64,000 nucleotides of DNA from an uncultured Oscillospiraceae bacterium (GTDB lineage Bacteria > Bacillota > Clostridia > Oscillospirales > JAAYXM01): positions 1 to 64,000 of the forward strand of contig CAKSEF010000003.1 of NCBI GenBank assembly GCA_934446465.1. The letters are read 5' to 3'. The stretch's first letter is position 1, and every line of letters begins with the position of its first letter. The notes under the pieces were generated by a model. It did no database searches. It saw only the letters and a program-made list of their open reading frames with translations, and was not told the origin of the DNA. The position numbers and the translations under genes were made by a program. Shown here piece by piece: positions 34,256 through 42,539 of the stretch.

Positions 34256-34708
34256 GTGCGTTTTTTGACAATAACGCTTGAAAATGTAAAAAATGCCGCG
34301 ATGATATTTGTCGGAACGGCAAATAAGGCCCCGTGGAACGGTCAATGGACGTATTCATCCGCATACGCACGTCTTTTTGCCATTGCAAAAGCACCGGGAT
34401 TTATGGGTTATATCACAATGGACAATAACGGACTTCCGTGCGGGTTCATAATGGGTAATATGAAGAACCGTTCAGACGGAAGAAACGATTTCCGAATACA
34501 GGAGATATGTTACCCGCACTCACCGGCAGGAGATATGTACGCAAAAAAAACCATTGAACATATGACGGAACAGCTTGTCCGCCAGCACGTCATAAGGATA
34601 GTGTATATTGACGAGGGCGGGGAAGGCGTGTCAAGCTACTTTGACTCTCTTAATTTCACGAGAACCGAGAGCGTAGTCGCCGCCGAAAAAGTGATATCAA
34701 ATGAATAA
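34256..34708 (+). CDS. Small protein of unknown function, possibly GNAT-like
   Basis: A 150-residue soluble protein that I do not recognise. Its order of strands and helices (GFMGYITMDNNGLPCGFIMGN, then IQEICYPHSPAGDMYAKKTIEHM, then RIVYIDEGGEGVSSYFDSLNFTR) resembles a GNAT acetyltransferase. The segment after the first strand would be the acetyl-CoA loop, but the R/Q-x-x-G-x-G/A pattern is not clear. There is a GTG at 34256 behind AGGTGA and another at 34247; both are possible. It has its own promoter and is followed by the fba promoter, so it is probably monocistronic. The family is not known to me. Confidence 0.6.
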   Translation: MRFLTITLENVKNAAMIFVGTANKAPWNGQWTYSSAYARLFAIAKAPGFMGYITMDNNGLPCGFIMGNMKNRSDGRNDFRIQEICYPHSPAGDMYAKKTIEHMTEQLVRQHVIRIVYIDEGGEGVSSYFDSLNFTRTESVVAAEKVISNE

Positions 34709-34732
34709 ATTACCCGTATAATAAATTTGTTC

Positions 34733-34760
34733 TTGATTTTCCGACGAAATGTGGTAAACT
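34733..34760 (+). promoter_or_regulatory. Promoter of fba
   Basis: TTGATT (34733-34738), 16-base spacer, TAAACT (34755-34760) with extended TGG before it. Confidence 0.5.
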
Positions 34761-34792
34761 ATAATGTGTTATAAAAGTAAGGAGATGTTTGT

Positions 34793-35722
34793 ATGCCACT
34801 CGTAACCTCAACAGAAATGTTCAAGAAAGCATATGAGGGCGGATACGCCATCGGCGCTTTCAACGTAAACAACATGGAAATTGTCCAGGGTATCACGGAA
34901 GCTGCCAAGGAAGTTAATTCCCCGATAATCCTTCAGGTTTCCGCGGGAGCAAGAAAATATGCGAAGCATGTATATCTCATGAAGCTCATCGAAGCCGCTA
35001 TTGAGGATACAGACCTTCCGATTTGTGTTCACCTCGACCACGGCGACAGCTTTGAAATTTGCAAGTCGTGCATCGACGGCGGATTCACTTCCGTTATGAT
35101 AGACGGCTCTAAATATTCTTTTGAAGAGAATATCGAGCTTACAAAAAAAGTCGTAGAGTATGCTCATGAGCGCGGAGTCGTAGTAGAGGGCGAGCTCGGA
35201 AAGCTTGCCGGAATCGAGGACGATGTAAACGTTTCGGCAGAGGACGCACAGTACACAAACCCTGCCGAGGTTGAAGAGTTTGTTACACGCACGGGCGTTG
35301 ACTCTCTTGCTATCGCAATCGGTACAAGCCACGGGGCATATAAGTTCAAAGGCACCCCGAGACTTCGTTTTGATATACTTGAGGAAGTTTCAAAGCGCCT
35401 CCCGAAGTACCCGATTGTTCTTCACGGCGCATCGTCAGTCATCCCCGAGTATGTTGAAATGATTAATGCAAACGGCGGAAATATGCCGGGCGCACAGGGC
35501 GTTCCCGAGGAAATGCTCCGCAAGGCGGCAGGCATGGCAGTATGTAAGATTAATATCGACTCTGATATTCGCCTTGCTATGACGGGCACAATCCGTAAGT
35601 ACTTCAATGAGCATCCGGACCATTTTGACCCGCGTCAGTACCTCTCTCCGGCACGCGCTAACATCAAGGAGCTTGTAAAGCACAAGATAGTAAGCGTTCT
35701 CGGAAGCAACGACAAAATATAA
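34793..35722 (+). CDS. fba: Fructose-1,6-bisphosphate aldolase, class II
   Basis: The zinc-dependent enzyme splits fructose 1,6-bisphosphate into DHAP and glyceraldehyde 3-phosphate in glycolysis. The 309 residues match the FbaA/Fba-II family: AFNVNNMEIVQGI, HLDHGDSFE (zinc histidine and catalytic aspartate), SVMIDGSKYSFEEN, VVVEGELGKLAG, and the phosphate-binding LHGASSV and NIDSDIRLAM. A strong AAGGAG lies before the ATG. It is a single-gene unit between its own promoter and a terminator, which fits a highly expressed glycolytic gene. Confidence 0.97.
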   Translation: MPLVTSTEMFKKAYEGGYAIGAFNVNNMEIVQGITEAAKEVNSPIILQVSAGARKYAKHVYLMKLIEAAIEDTDLPICVHLDHGDSFEICKSCIDGGFTSVMIDGSKYSFEENIELTKKVVEYAHERGVVVEGELGKLAGIEDDVNVSAEDAQYTNPAEVEEFVTRTGVDSLAIAIGTSHGAYKFKGTPRLRFDILEEVSKRLPKYPIVLHGASSVIPEYVEMINANGGNMPGAQGVPEEMLRKAAGMAVCKINIDSDIRLAMTGTIRKYFNEHPDHFDPRQYLSPARANIKELVKHKIVSVLGSNDKI

Positions 35723-35737
35723 GTCGTAATCAGAAAA

Positions 35738-35780
35738 ACGGCAATTTGCAGGTTTCTGCAAATTGCCGTAGTTGTTTTTT
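35738..35780 (+). terminator. Terminator after fba
   Basis: A 13-bp perfect stem (ACGGCAATTTGCA and complement) with a six-base loop, then a T-rich tail. Confidence 0.85.
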
Positions 35781-35804
35781 GTGAGAGAATTTGTCATTTT
35801 GTGA

Positions 35805-38087
35805 GTGGATTTTACATTGAAGAACAGAGTTTTGGTATCATTCGGAGTCGCATTTATTTTTACAGCGATTGCATGCACTGTTTGTAACAGTGCATTATCA
35901 GTTTTATTGACGTCTGCCGTGTTTTTCGGATTTGTTATATTGCTGACGCGAATCCCTTCGTATCGCAGGTGCGCGTGGGTTATGATAGCAGCCGCTGTCT
36001 TGTGTATAATCTGGCAGACGTTCTACTGTTCTGTGTCGGCACTCCCGCGCGAGGTTCTGGAGAAAAGTAAATTCGAATCAGAACTCAGGGTGTGTTCATA
36101 CAGTGAGGAAACAGACAGAAATAATATTACATTCCGCGCAGAAATTCTGTGCGGCGGCCTGCGGAAACCGCAGGTTATAGTAAATACGGACGCAGTTCCG
36201 AATAACCTGCGCCCGGGTGATGTTATAACGGCGGTAATTTCTATAAACGAGTTGGATGAAGAAGGTTTTCCGAGTCAGAAGTCGTACTACAGGTCTCGGG
36301 GAGTGTCGGCTTTTGCGTATGCAAAGAATATAAGGCTGAGCCGGCGCGCCGATACCGTACCGCTGAGGTTTATTCCCGAATACCTCTCAAATCAGTTCAA
36401 AAATAAGATGGACTCGCTGTATGACGCGGACACATCGGCATTTCTCCGTTCACTCATATTGGGAGATAAGAGCAAACTGTCCGATGCGGATTACAATAAT
36501 CTGCGCAGAACAGGTATGCTCCATGCAATGGCGGTCTCGGGTCTGCATATATCACTCATTGCGGGGCTGCTCATTAAAATTCTGCGGAAGCATAAATTGC
36601 GGCTTATAATAATTCCGATAATATTTTTATTCGGTTTGATTGTCGGAGCACCGCAATCCGCTATGCGCGCGGTTATAATGCAGTCAATGATAATTATTGC
36701 ACCTCTTCTGAAACGGGAATACGACCCTTTGACCGCGTTGTTCACGGCAGGAATTATCCTTGTCGCGCAAAACCCTTATTGCGCGTCAGATGCAGGATTT
36801 CTCTTGTCTTTCTCAGCAACGTTCGGAATAATCGTTTTATCGGGCAAAATATATTCGGCAATCATATCGGGAATACAAATAAAAAACAGGCGGATAAAAC
36901 GTACCCTCCTCGGACTTTGTGCGACAATTTCGGTATCATTGTCGGCAGGGGTTTTCACATTCCCGATTTTGTGTTATACTTATGCCAGCGTATCAATTAT
37001 AGCACCGTTTTCAAATATGATACTTGATACATTTATTACCTTGGCATTCACGTTCGGCATCATAGGCACAATTCTCGGAATTGTCTGCACACCGCTTGCG
37101 AAACTTTTTGGTGTCGGCACGGCTGCGGTTTGTAAAACTGCAAGAGTTATTTCTTCGTGGCTTGCGTCAATACCGTTTGCCGAAATCTATACGGGCTCGC
37201 CCTCATGGATTATACTGTCACTTTATATAATAGTGATGTTTATAGCTGTATTTATTTTCGGAACAGACCGCATTCGGCGCAGTATCATCTGTATCGGAGC
37301 ATCGGTTGCTGTCTGCGCCGGAATAGCAATATCCGCAAACTCTGCGGCAACGGCAGAGCAGGACAAAGTCCGTTTTGACGTACTTGATGTCGGTCAGGGC
37401 GAATGCGTGTACATAACTCACGGGCATGATTGCGTGATAGTTGACTGCGGTGGAAGTAAGGATGCCTGCAATGCCGTTCGCGCTCAAATGCTCAAACTCG
37501 GTGTAGATAAGATAGACGCGCTGATATTTACGCATATGCACGATGACCATACAAACGGGGCAAAACGTCTGATAGGGATTTCCGAAGTCGAAAAGATTTA
37601 TATTCCGGAGGCAGACAGAACATCGGAAGGAACCCATAAAATTCTCGGCAGCGCAAGCGATAAAGACGTGGTCTATGTTGATGAGGATACAGAGCTTGAG
37701 GTCGGAGAAATAAAGGTCAAGATGATGGTGTTCCAAGATGATGAATACGAATATTCGGACGATGAAAACGAAAACGGCATGGTCGTAATTGTCGGGACCG
37801 ATGATTATAAAACAATGATAACCGGCGATTTGCCGTCCGACTATGAGTATGAAATATTGGACGAAGTTCCCGACTGCAACGCGTTTGTTGCAGGACATCA
37901 CGGGGCGGATACGTCAAACTCTCTCGCTTTCCTCGATAAAATTCTTCCCGAAATTGTCGTTGTATCCGTCGGAAAAGATAACAACTACGGCCACCCGTCG
38001 GACAGCACGCTCTGCCGTTTTAAAAATATAGGTTCAACCGTATACAGAACCGACCTTGACGGGACGGTTACTTTCGTTTCCGGTTAG
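35805..38087 (+). CDS. comEC: ComEC/Rec2 DNA uptake channel
   Basis: ComEC carries single-stranded DNA across the membrane in natural transformation. The 760-residue protein has three parts: an N-terminal region with membrane helices and an OB-like soluble domain (about 80-170), the Competence domain with six to eight helices (about 200-480), and a C-terminal metallo-beta-lactamase-like domain (FDVLDVGQGECVYI, FTHMHDDHTNGAK, GHHGADTSNS), which probably degrades the second strand. GTG at 35805 is the first start; a TTG at 35817 is also possible, and neither has a clear ribosome site. It precedes holA by 11 bases, a common pairing. Other competence genes are not visible here. Confidence 0.93.
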   Translation: MDFTLKNRVLVSFGVAFIFTAIACTVCNSALSVLLTSAVFFGFVILLTRIPSYRRCAWVMIAAAVLCIIWQTFYCSVSALPREVLEKSKFESELRVCSYSEETDRNNITFRAEILCGGLRKPQVIVNTDAVPNNLRPGDVITAVISINELDEEGFPSQKSYYRSRGVSAFAYAKNIRLSRRADTVPLRFIPEYLSNQFKNKMDSLYDADTSAFLRSLILGDKSKLSDADYNNLRRTGMLHAMAVSGLHISLIAGLLIKILRKHKLRLIIIPIIFLFGLIVGAPQSAMRAVIMQSMIIIAPLLKREYDPLTALFTAGIILVAQNPYCASDAGFLLSFSATFGIIVLSGKIYSAIISGIQIKNRRIKRTLLGLCATISVSLSAGVFTFPILCYTYASVSIIAPFSNMILDTFITLAFTFGIIGTILGIVCTPLAKLFGVGTAAVCKTARVISSWLASIPFAEIYTGSPSWIILSLYIIVMFIAVFIFGTDRIRRSIICIGASVAVCAGIAISANSAATAEQDKVRFDVLDVGQGECVYITHGHDCVIVDCGGSKDACNAVRAQMLKLGVDKIDALIFTHMHDDHTNGAKRLIGISEVEKIYIPEADRTSEGTHKILGSASDKDVVYVDEDTELEVGEIKVKMMVFQDDEYEYSDDENENGMVVIVGTDDYKTMITGDLPSDYEYEILDEVPDCNAFVAGHHGADTSNSLAFLDKILPEIVVVSVGKDNNYGHPSDSTLCRFKNIGSTVYRTDLDGTVTFVSG

Positions 38088-38098
38088 GAGGAAAATTT

Positions 38099-39103
38099 AT
38101 GTTAAAGTCTCTGCGCGAGCTTAAAGAAGAATTGAAGACAGATAATATAAACGGAGTATATGTTTTCTTCGGTGAGGAAGGATATCTGCGCGAATACTAT
38201 CTTTCTCAAATTATCAAGAAGTCCGTCGGAGACGCCATGCCCGAATTTAATGTGACAATAATAAACGAAAAAACAGATATTTCAAAAATTTCGGAAAGCG
38301 TGGAAAGCTACCCCGTCATGAGCGAAAAAAAGGTTGTGGCGGTCCGAGATTTCGATATTTTTTCGGCAGGAGACGAAGCGGAAAAATTCATATCGGACAT
38401 TCCGGATTATTGCATATTGATTTTTGTCTATGCAAATATAGAATATAAACCCGATAAACGCAAAAAGTCATATAAAACTATCGAAAAAATAGCATCTCTC
38501 GTCGAGTTTGAAAAAGCATCGCACACCGACCTCGTTTCATGGGTGAAACGGAGGTTCTCGGCAAACGATAAGGATATCGATGAGGATACAGCCGATTATC
38601 TGCTTTTCTATTGCGGTGAAATAATGCAGACCCTCATTCCCGAGATAGAAAAAGTATCTGCATATTCCCGCAAGAAAACAATAACCCGCGCAGATATAGA
38701 AGCAGTTGCAACGCGGAATGTGAGCTCTGCCGTATTTGATGCGGCCAACGCGGTGGCAGAGAAGGATTATGCAAAGGCACTTGTTGTGTTCTCCGAGCTT
38801 GAACAGCAGCGCGAGGAGCCGATACCGACACTTGCACTTGTCGCTTCGCAGTTCCGCCGTCTTTACGGAACAAAGCTCATTTGCGGGCGCGGCGGAGGGA
38901 GTTCGGATGTCATGCGCGCCTTCGGGTTCAAAAGCGATTATCCCGCGAAGAAAATGATTGCCGCGTCAAAAAAGATGACAAAGAAGGGCTTGCAGAGCGC
39001 AATAAAGCATGCGGAAGACTCGGACCGCCGTCTCAAGTTCGGCGCGGGCTGGGAAGAACTCTCTATGCTCGTTGCTGCCATTGCCGCGGAGGAAAAAGAA
39101 TGA
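38099..39103 (+). CDS. holA: DNA polymerase III, delta subunit
   Basis: The delta subunit opens the beta clamp in the clamp loader. The 334 residues match HolA: YVFFGEEGYLREYYLSQI at the start, the ATPase-like region without a Walker A motif, and a C-terminal helical domain (ALVASQFRRLYGTKLI; MTKKGLQSAIKHAEDSDRRLKFG). AGGAGG precedes the ATG. It lies between comEC and an RNase-M5-like gene whose start overlaps its stop (ATGA). Replication with PolC at 34.2 kb is the evident context. Confidence 0.93.
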   Translation: MLKSLRELKEELKTDNINGVYVFFGEEGYLREYYLSQIIKKSVGDAMPEFNVTIINEKTDISKISESVESYPVMSEKKVVAVRDFDIFSAGDEAEKFISDIPDYCILIFVYANIEYKPDKRKKSYKTIEKIASLVEFEKASHTDLVSWVKRRFSANDKDIDEDTADYLLFYCGEIMQTLIPEIEKVSAYSRKKTITRADIEAVATRNVSSAVFDAANAVAEKDYAKALVVFSELEQQREEPIPTLALVASQFRRLYGTKLICGRGGGSSDVMRAFGFKSDYPAKKMIAASKKMTKKGLQSAIKHAEDSDRRLKFGAGWEELSMLVAAIAAEEKE

Positions 39104-39708
39104 AGCATGTTTCCGAGACAATAATAGTAGAGGGAAAATATGATTTAAATAAGCTCAAGCAGTGTGTGGATGCCCATATAGTAGAAACATCGGGCTTTGG
39201 CGTATTCAATGATAAAGAAAAAAAGAAGCTGATACGGATGCTCGCCGTGAAAAACGGCATAATCATCCTCACGGACAGCGACAGCGCGGGCTTTGTCATA
39301 AGAAACTATATAAGAGGAATCGTAAAAAACGGTGTTGTAAAGCATGCGTATATACCTGAAATAGAGGGAAAGGAACGGCGAAAAAGCGCACCCTCGAAAG
39401 AGGGTATGCTCGGGGTGGAAGGAATGACACCCGAAGTGATAGAAAATGCCCTTTCCGCAGCAGGGGCAACATTTGACGGCAAGGCGCGGGAAGCCTCGGC
39501 GGAGCTTACCAAAAGCGATATGTATCTGCTCGGACTCTCGGGCGGGGAGAACAGCGCAAAGATAAGAAATAAACTGTCTGAAAAGCTCGGACTTCCGCAC
39601 TTAATTACGGCAAACGCATTTCTCTCGGCAGTGAATATGCTCTGTACGAGAAAGGAGCTTGAGGACGCGCTTGAGGATATAAAACGGAATAAAGCTTGTT
39701 CTTTTTAA
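39100..39708 (+). CDS. rnmV: Ribonuclease M5-like TOPRIM protein
   Basis: RNase M5 matures 5S rRNA in low-GC Gram-positives, using a TOPRIM domain (about 1-110: ETIIVEGKYDLNKLK, IIILTDSDSAGFVIRN with the metal-binding acid residues) and a C-terminal DUF4093 domain. The 202-residue protein matches in length and order. The ATG at 39100 overlaps the holA stop, with GGAGG upstream in holA; longer frames upstream lie inside holA in another frame. rsmA usually follows rnmV but does not here; a hairpin lies after the stop. Function as RNase M5 is by family. Confidence 0.88.
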   Translation: MKHVSETIIVEGKYDLNKLKQCVDAHIVETSGFGVFNDKEKKKLIRMLAVKNGIIILTDSDSAGFVIRNYIRGIVKNGVVKHAYIPEIEGKERRKSAPSKEGMLGVEGMTPEVIENALSAAGATFDGKAREASAELTKSDMYLLGLSGGENSAKIRNKLSEKLGLPHLITANAFLSAVNMLCTRKELEDALEDIKRNKACSF

Positions 39709-39748
39709 ACAGACAGAGCGGTTTTTGTTATTAACGCCCTGTCTGTTT
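39707..39748 (+). terminator. Hairpin after rnmV
   Basis: AAACAGACAG pairs perfectly with CTGTCTGTTT, with a T-rich stretch in the loop. It has only a short T tail, so it may be a weak terminator. Confidence 0.5.
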
Positions 39749-39756
39749 CATATAAT
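39727..39756 (+). promoter_or_regulatory. Possible sigma-E-type promoter of the SpoIVFA/FB-like pair
   Basis: CATATAAT (39749-39756) resembles the -10 box of mother-cell sigma-E promoters (CATACANT); a poor GTTATTAA lies 14 bases before it. It overlaps the hairpin after rnmV. This is inference from known consensus sequences. Confidence 0.3.
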
Positions 39757-39777
39757 CTTCTGTGAGGGGTGAAAAAG

Positions 39778-40674
39778 ATGACTGCACCTAACAGAAACAG
39801 GTATTACCCGAGAACACAGCAGAAAAAGAGCGGACACGGGTTTGTGTATCTGCGCCTCATGATTTGCGCAGGGATAATTGCTGCCGCATTTATACTCAAG
39901 TATACAAATTCGCCGATGCTCGATAAAATCTCCCGGAGGGTAAATGAGGAAATGCAGGTAAGTGAGGCTGTTGAAGCGGTGAGCCGTGCGGCAAAGCTTG
40001 ATGAGGGCATCTCCGCAGTGTTCGGAACAAAAGAAAAGGAGACCGCTCAGAGTGATACGGCCGTATTCGGAAATGATTATTACATAGGAGAACAGGGAAA
40101 GGAAATTGAAGAAGAAATAAAAAAAGAACTCGAAAAAAATGCAGAGGAAGAGAAGAGGCTCAGTGCGGAAGCACTGAGCTTTCAAATGACTAATGAGGAG
40201 CTGTCGGACGATACCAAGGCCGAGGTTTTCAGAATCCCGCCGCCCTCATATTGCAGTTATGAGAAAAAGACGCTGGGCTTTAAATACGCAACACCGCTCC
40301 GCGGAGTGATAACGTCGAAGTTCGGATACCGCGACCACCCGATAATAACCGACGCAAGCTTCCATACGGGACTCGATATAGCGGCGAAAAAGGGTACGGC
40401 AGTAGGTGCGTTCGCTGACGGAACAGTAGTCGAAACCGGCAGAAATTCCACATACGGAAACTATGTGAGGATAAGCCACGCGGGCGGTTTTTACAGCTTT
40501 TACGGCCATAATTCCAAAGTGGTAGTGAAAAAGGGCCAAAAGGTAAAGCTTGGGCAGAAGGTCTGTGAGGTGGGCAGTACGGGAATGTCAACGGGCCCGC
40601 ACCTGCACTTTGAAATAAGAGCAAATAATATCCGTCTCGACCCCGCGCTCTATATATCCCCGTCAACAATATGA
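39778..40674 (+). CDS. M23/LytM-domain membrane protein, SpoIVFA-like
   Basis: A 298-residue protein with a short cytoplasmic start, one membrane helix at about 20-38 (FVYLRLMICAGIIAAAFILK), a charged spacer with a coiled-coil-like acidic stretch (EIEEEIKKELEKNAEEEKR) and a C-terminal LytM/M23 domain. The zinc residues of active M23 peptidases are there: HTGLD near 195 and HLHFEIR near 275. In B. subtilis SpoIVFA holds the sigma-K protease SpoIVFB inactive and is itself not a peptidase. Its position directly before an M50 protease, with ATGA overlap, argues for that role, but the complete active site leaves a true endopeptidase (SpoIIQ-like) possible. The start is ATG 39778, with GAGGGG six bases upstream; a GTG at 39769 is too close to that site. 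Confidence 0.82.
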   Translation: MTAPNRNRYYPRTQQKKSGHGFVYLRLMICAGIIAAAFILKYTNSPMLDKISRRVNEEMQVSEAVEAVSRAAKLDEGISAVFGTKEKETAQSDTAVFGNDYYIGEQGKEIEEEIKKELEKNAEEEKRLSAEALSFQMTNEELSDDTKAEVFRIPPPSYCSYEKKTLGFKYATPLRGVITSKFGYRDHPIITDASFHTGLDIAAKKGTAVGAFADGTVVETGRNSTYGNYVRISHAGGFYSFYGHNSKVVVKKGQKVKLGQKVCEVGSTGMSTGPHLHFEIRANNIRLDPALYISPSTI

Positions 40675-41258
40675 GGTGCAGGGTTAAGGTTAGTGTGCCG
40701 TTCTTGGCACTCGTATGCCTGCTCTACGTCCTGGATAAGAACGGGGCGCTTTTGTATACTCTCCTTGCGATGACACTGCATGAAACGGCGCATATTTTTG
40801 CAATAAGGCTGTGCGGCGGAACCGTTGAGGAAGTCGGCATCAGGGTATTCGGGATGAAAATAGAAGTTCCCGAGCTTGCGCTTATGCCGTATAAAAAGGA
40901 AATAATAATAGCCGCCGCAGGTCCGCTCGCAGGAATTATCTGCGCGCTTTTGTGCCTTGCAGCGGCAAGAATATTAAAAACAACGGTTCTTGACTACTTC
41001 ATAGGTATAAACGTGGTAATTACGCTTATAAATCTGATACCCGTATATCCGCTCGACGGAGGGAGAATAGTTTTGTCTGCGTCTCTGCTCATGTTCGGTG
41101 AGAGAACAGGTTATGCAATATCGCATATTCTCGCGGTGATATCGGTGGCGGGAATGTTTTCTCTCTGCGCCGTGTGCGCTATGCACAACGCGCTTAATCC
41201 GACGCTTGCGATTTTCTCTATGTATATTGCGGTGTGCAGCATTACTTGCCGTGCTTGA
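40671..41258 (+). CDS. spoIVFB: M50 intramembrane metalloprotease, SpoIVFB-like
   Basis: SpoIVFB cuts pro-sigma-K in the mother-cell membrane around the forespore. The 195-residue protein has about six helices, HETAH (37-41) for zinc, and NLIPVYPLDGGRIV near 122-135 with the third ligand aspartate; there is no PDZ domain, unlike RseP. It overlaps the SpoIVFA-like gene by four bases and would be inhibited and activated through it. Length is shorter than the B. subtilis protein (about 288), which has a C-terminal CBS domain absent here; that is typical of many clostridial copies. The 3' end overlaps trmD on the other strand by 17 bases. Confidence 0.83.
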   Translation: MRCRVKVSVPFLALVCLLYVLDKNGALLYTLLAMTLHETAHIFAIRLCGGTVEEVGIRVFGMKIEVPELALMPYKKEIIIAAAGPLAGIICALLCLAAARILKTTVLDYFIGINVVITLINLIPVYPLDGGRIVLSASLLMFGERTGYAISHILAVISVAGMFSLCAVCAMHNALNPTLAIFSMYIAVCSITCRA

Positions 41259-41979
41259 GCTTTTCGGCAACGAAGAGCTTCTCGCGCGGAGTAAGCGGAG
41301 CCGAATCAATCATATCTGGGCGCTTCTCCAATGTGCGGATTATTGACTGCTCTCTCCGCCATTTGCGTATGTTTTCATGATGTCCCGACAGCAGAATTTC
41401 GGGTACTTCACGACCGTGCCAGACTGACGGACGGGTATACTGCGGATATTCCAAAAGACCGTCAAAATGGCTCTCCTCCGAAAAACATTCCTCATCTGAG
41501 AGAACTCCGGGAATCATACGTGCGATAGCATCCGTAACGGCCATTGCGGGAATTTCTCCGCCTGTGAGAACAAAGTCTCCTATTGATATTTCCTCGTCAA
41601 CACATTCCTCAATAAAACGCTCGTCAATGCCTTCGTAATGACCGCAGACAAGGATTATGTGCGAGTAATCCTTTGAAAGCGCACGGGCCTTTGCCTGATT
41701 AAAAACAGAGCCCTGCGGAGACATGTATATCGTGTGAGCTTCGGGAGAATTGCCTTTAATATCCGCCCAGCAATTATAGAGAGCGTCGGCATACATGACC
41801 ATTCCCATGCCTCCGCCGTATGGGTAGTCGTCAACCTGTTTTTGTTTATTTTTGGTATAATCGCGTATCTGATAGTAGCCTATTTCGAGCTTTCCCGCGG
41901 CGCGCGCGCGTCCGATTATGCTTTCGCTCATCATTGCGTCGCATGCTTCGGGAAATAATGTCATAATGTCAATTCTCAT
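41242..41979 (-). CDS. trmD: tRNA (guanine-N1)-methyltransferase
   Basis: TrmD methylates G37 of tRNAs that read CNN codons, using SAM, and prevents frameshifts. The 245-residue SPOUT protein has MRIDIMTLFPEACD, DYTKNKQKQVDDYPYGGGMGM, CGHYEGIDERF, and EISIGDFVLTGGE (trefoil knot and SAM site). ATG 41979 is chosen because it gives the family N-terminus; it has a GGGCGGT-like site. The frame is open 75 bases further but inside rimM. It overlaps rimM by 11 bases and is the last gene of the minus-strand operon. rplS, often next, is not there. Confidence 0.96.
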   Translation of the reverse strand: MRIDIMTLFPEACDAMMSESIIGRARAAGKLEIGYYQIRDYTKNKQKQVDDYPYGGGMGMVMYADALYNCWADIKGNSPEAHTIYMSPQGSVFNQAKARALSKDYSHIILVCGHYEGIDERFIEECVDEEISIGDFVLTGGEIPAMAVTDAIARMIPGVLSDEECFSEESHFDGLLEYPQYTRPSVWHGREVPEILLSGHHENIRKWRREQSIIRTLEKRPDMIDSAPLTPREKLFVAEKLKHGK

Positions 41980-42481
41980 TCTTGTTACCGCCCTTCTCGA
42001 CACGCATTCCGGGAATGGTGGATACATGGATGATTCCGTTTTCCGTATCCACACCGTGTATGAACTCGGAAACGGCCGGTATCATATATTCATGCTCGCC
42101 GCGGATTACATAGACATCATTTGACGGAAGGGAAAAAACATCGCAGACTTTTCCGAGAACGATTCCGTCCTTGTCCTCGGCACGAAGCCCTATTAAATCT
42201 TCGATAAAGAAGCTTCCCTCATCGAGTTCAACCTCGCTCTTGTCCACTGAAACGGTCTTGTTTCTGTATTTTTCAGCTTCGTTTAAGCTGTTTATCCCCG
42301 AGAGCTTGAGAAGCACACAATTCTTGTGTACTCTGGCACGTTCGACGTTAAAAGGCTTTTCGTCTATATAAATAATGTCAAAATCACAGAGAAAGTCGTC
42401 CGTATCGCTCCACGGCTGAACCTTAATTTCACCGTATACGCTGTGAGTATTGACAATTTTACCTGCTTCAATAAGTTCCAT
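41969..42481 (-). CDS. rimM: 16S rRNA processing protein RimM
   Basis: RimM binds S19 and helps assemble the 30S head. The 170-residue protein has the N-terminal RimM barrel (EAGKIVNTHSVYGEIKVQPWSD) and the PRC-barrel C-terminus (DLIGLRAEDKDGIVLGKVCDVFS, VYVIRGEHEYMIPAV). ATG 42481 gives the family N-terminus and has GAGGTG four bases upstream. A perfect palindrome lies 20-50 bases before it. trmD overlaps its 3' end, the usual partner. Confidence 0.94.
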   Translation of the reverse strand: MELIEAGKIVNTHSVYGEIKVQPWSDTDDFLCDFDIIYIDEKPFNVERARVHKNCVLLKLSGINSLNEAEKYRNKTVSVDKSEVELDEGSFFIEDLIGLRAEDKDGIVLGKVCDVFSLPSNDVYVIRGEHEYMIPAVSEFIHGVDTENGIIHVSTIPGMRVEKGGNKNEN

Positions 42482-42499
42482 AATACACCTCATAAGTTA

Positions 42500-42533
42500 A
42501 ATTCGGGACTGCCGTGTTCGGCAGTCCCGAATT
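42500..42533 (-). repeat. Perfect 15-bp palindromic hairpin between khpA and rimM
   Basis: Arms AATTCGGGACTGCCG and complement, TGTT loop. There is no good T run on the minus strand, so it is more likely a processing or mRNA-stability element than a full terminator. Confidence 0.6.
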
Positions 42534-42539
42534 CAGCAA

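Noticed and set aside
38881..39099. 73-codon extension of the RNase M5-like gene
   Set aside because: It lies fully inside holA in another frame, and ATG 39100 gives the family N-terminus.
42500..42533. Standard terminator between khpA and rimM
   Set aside because: The palindrome is strong but no T run follows on the coding strand, so I listed it as a repeat/hairpin.
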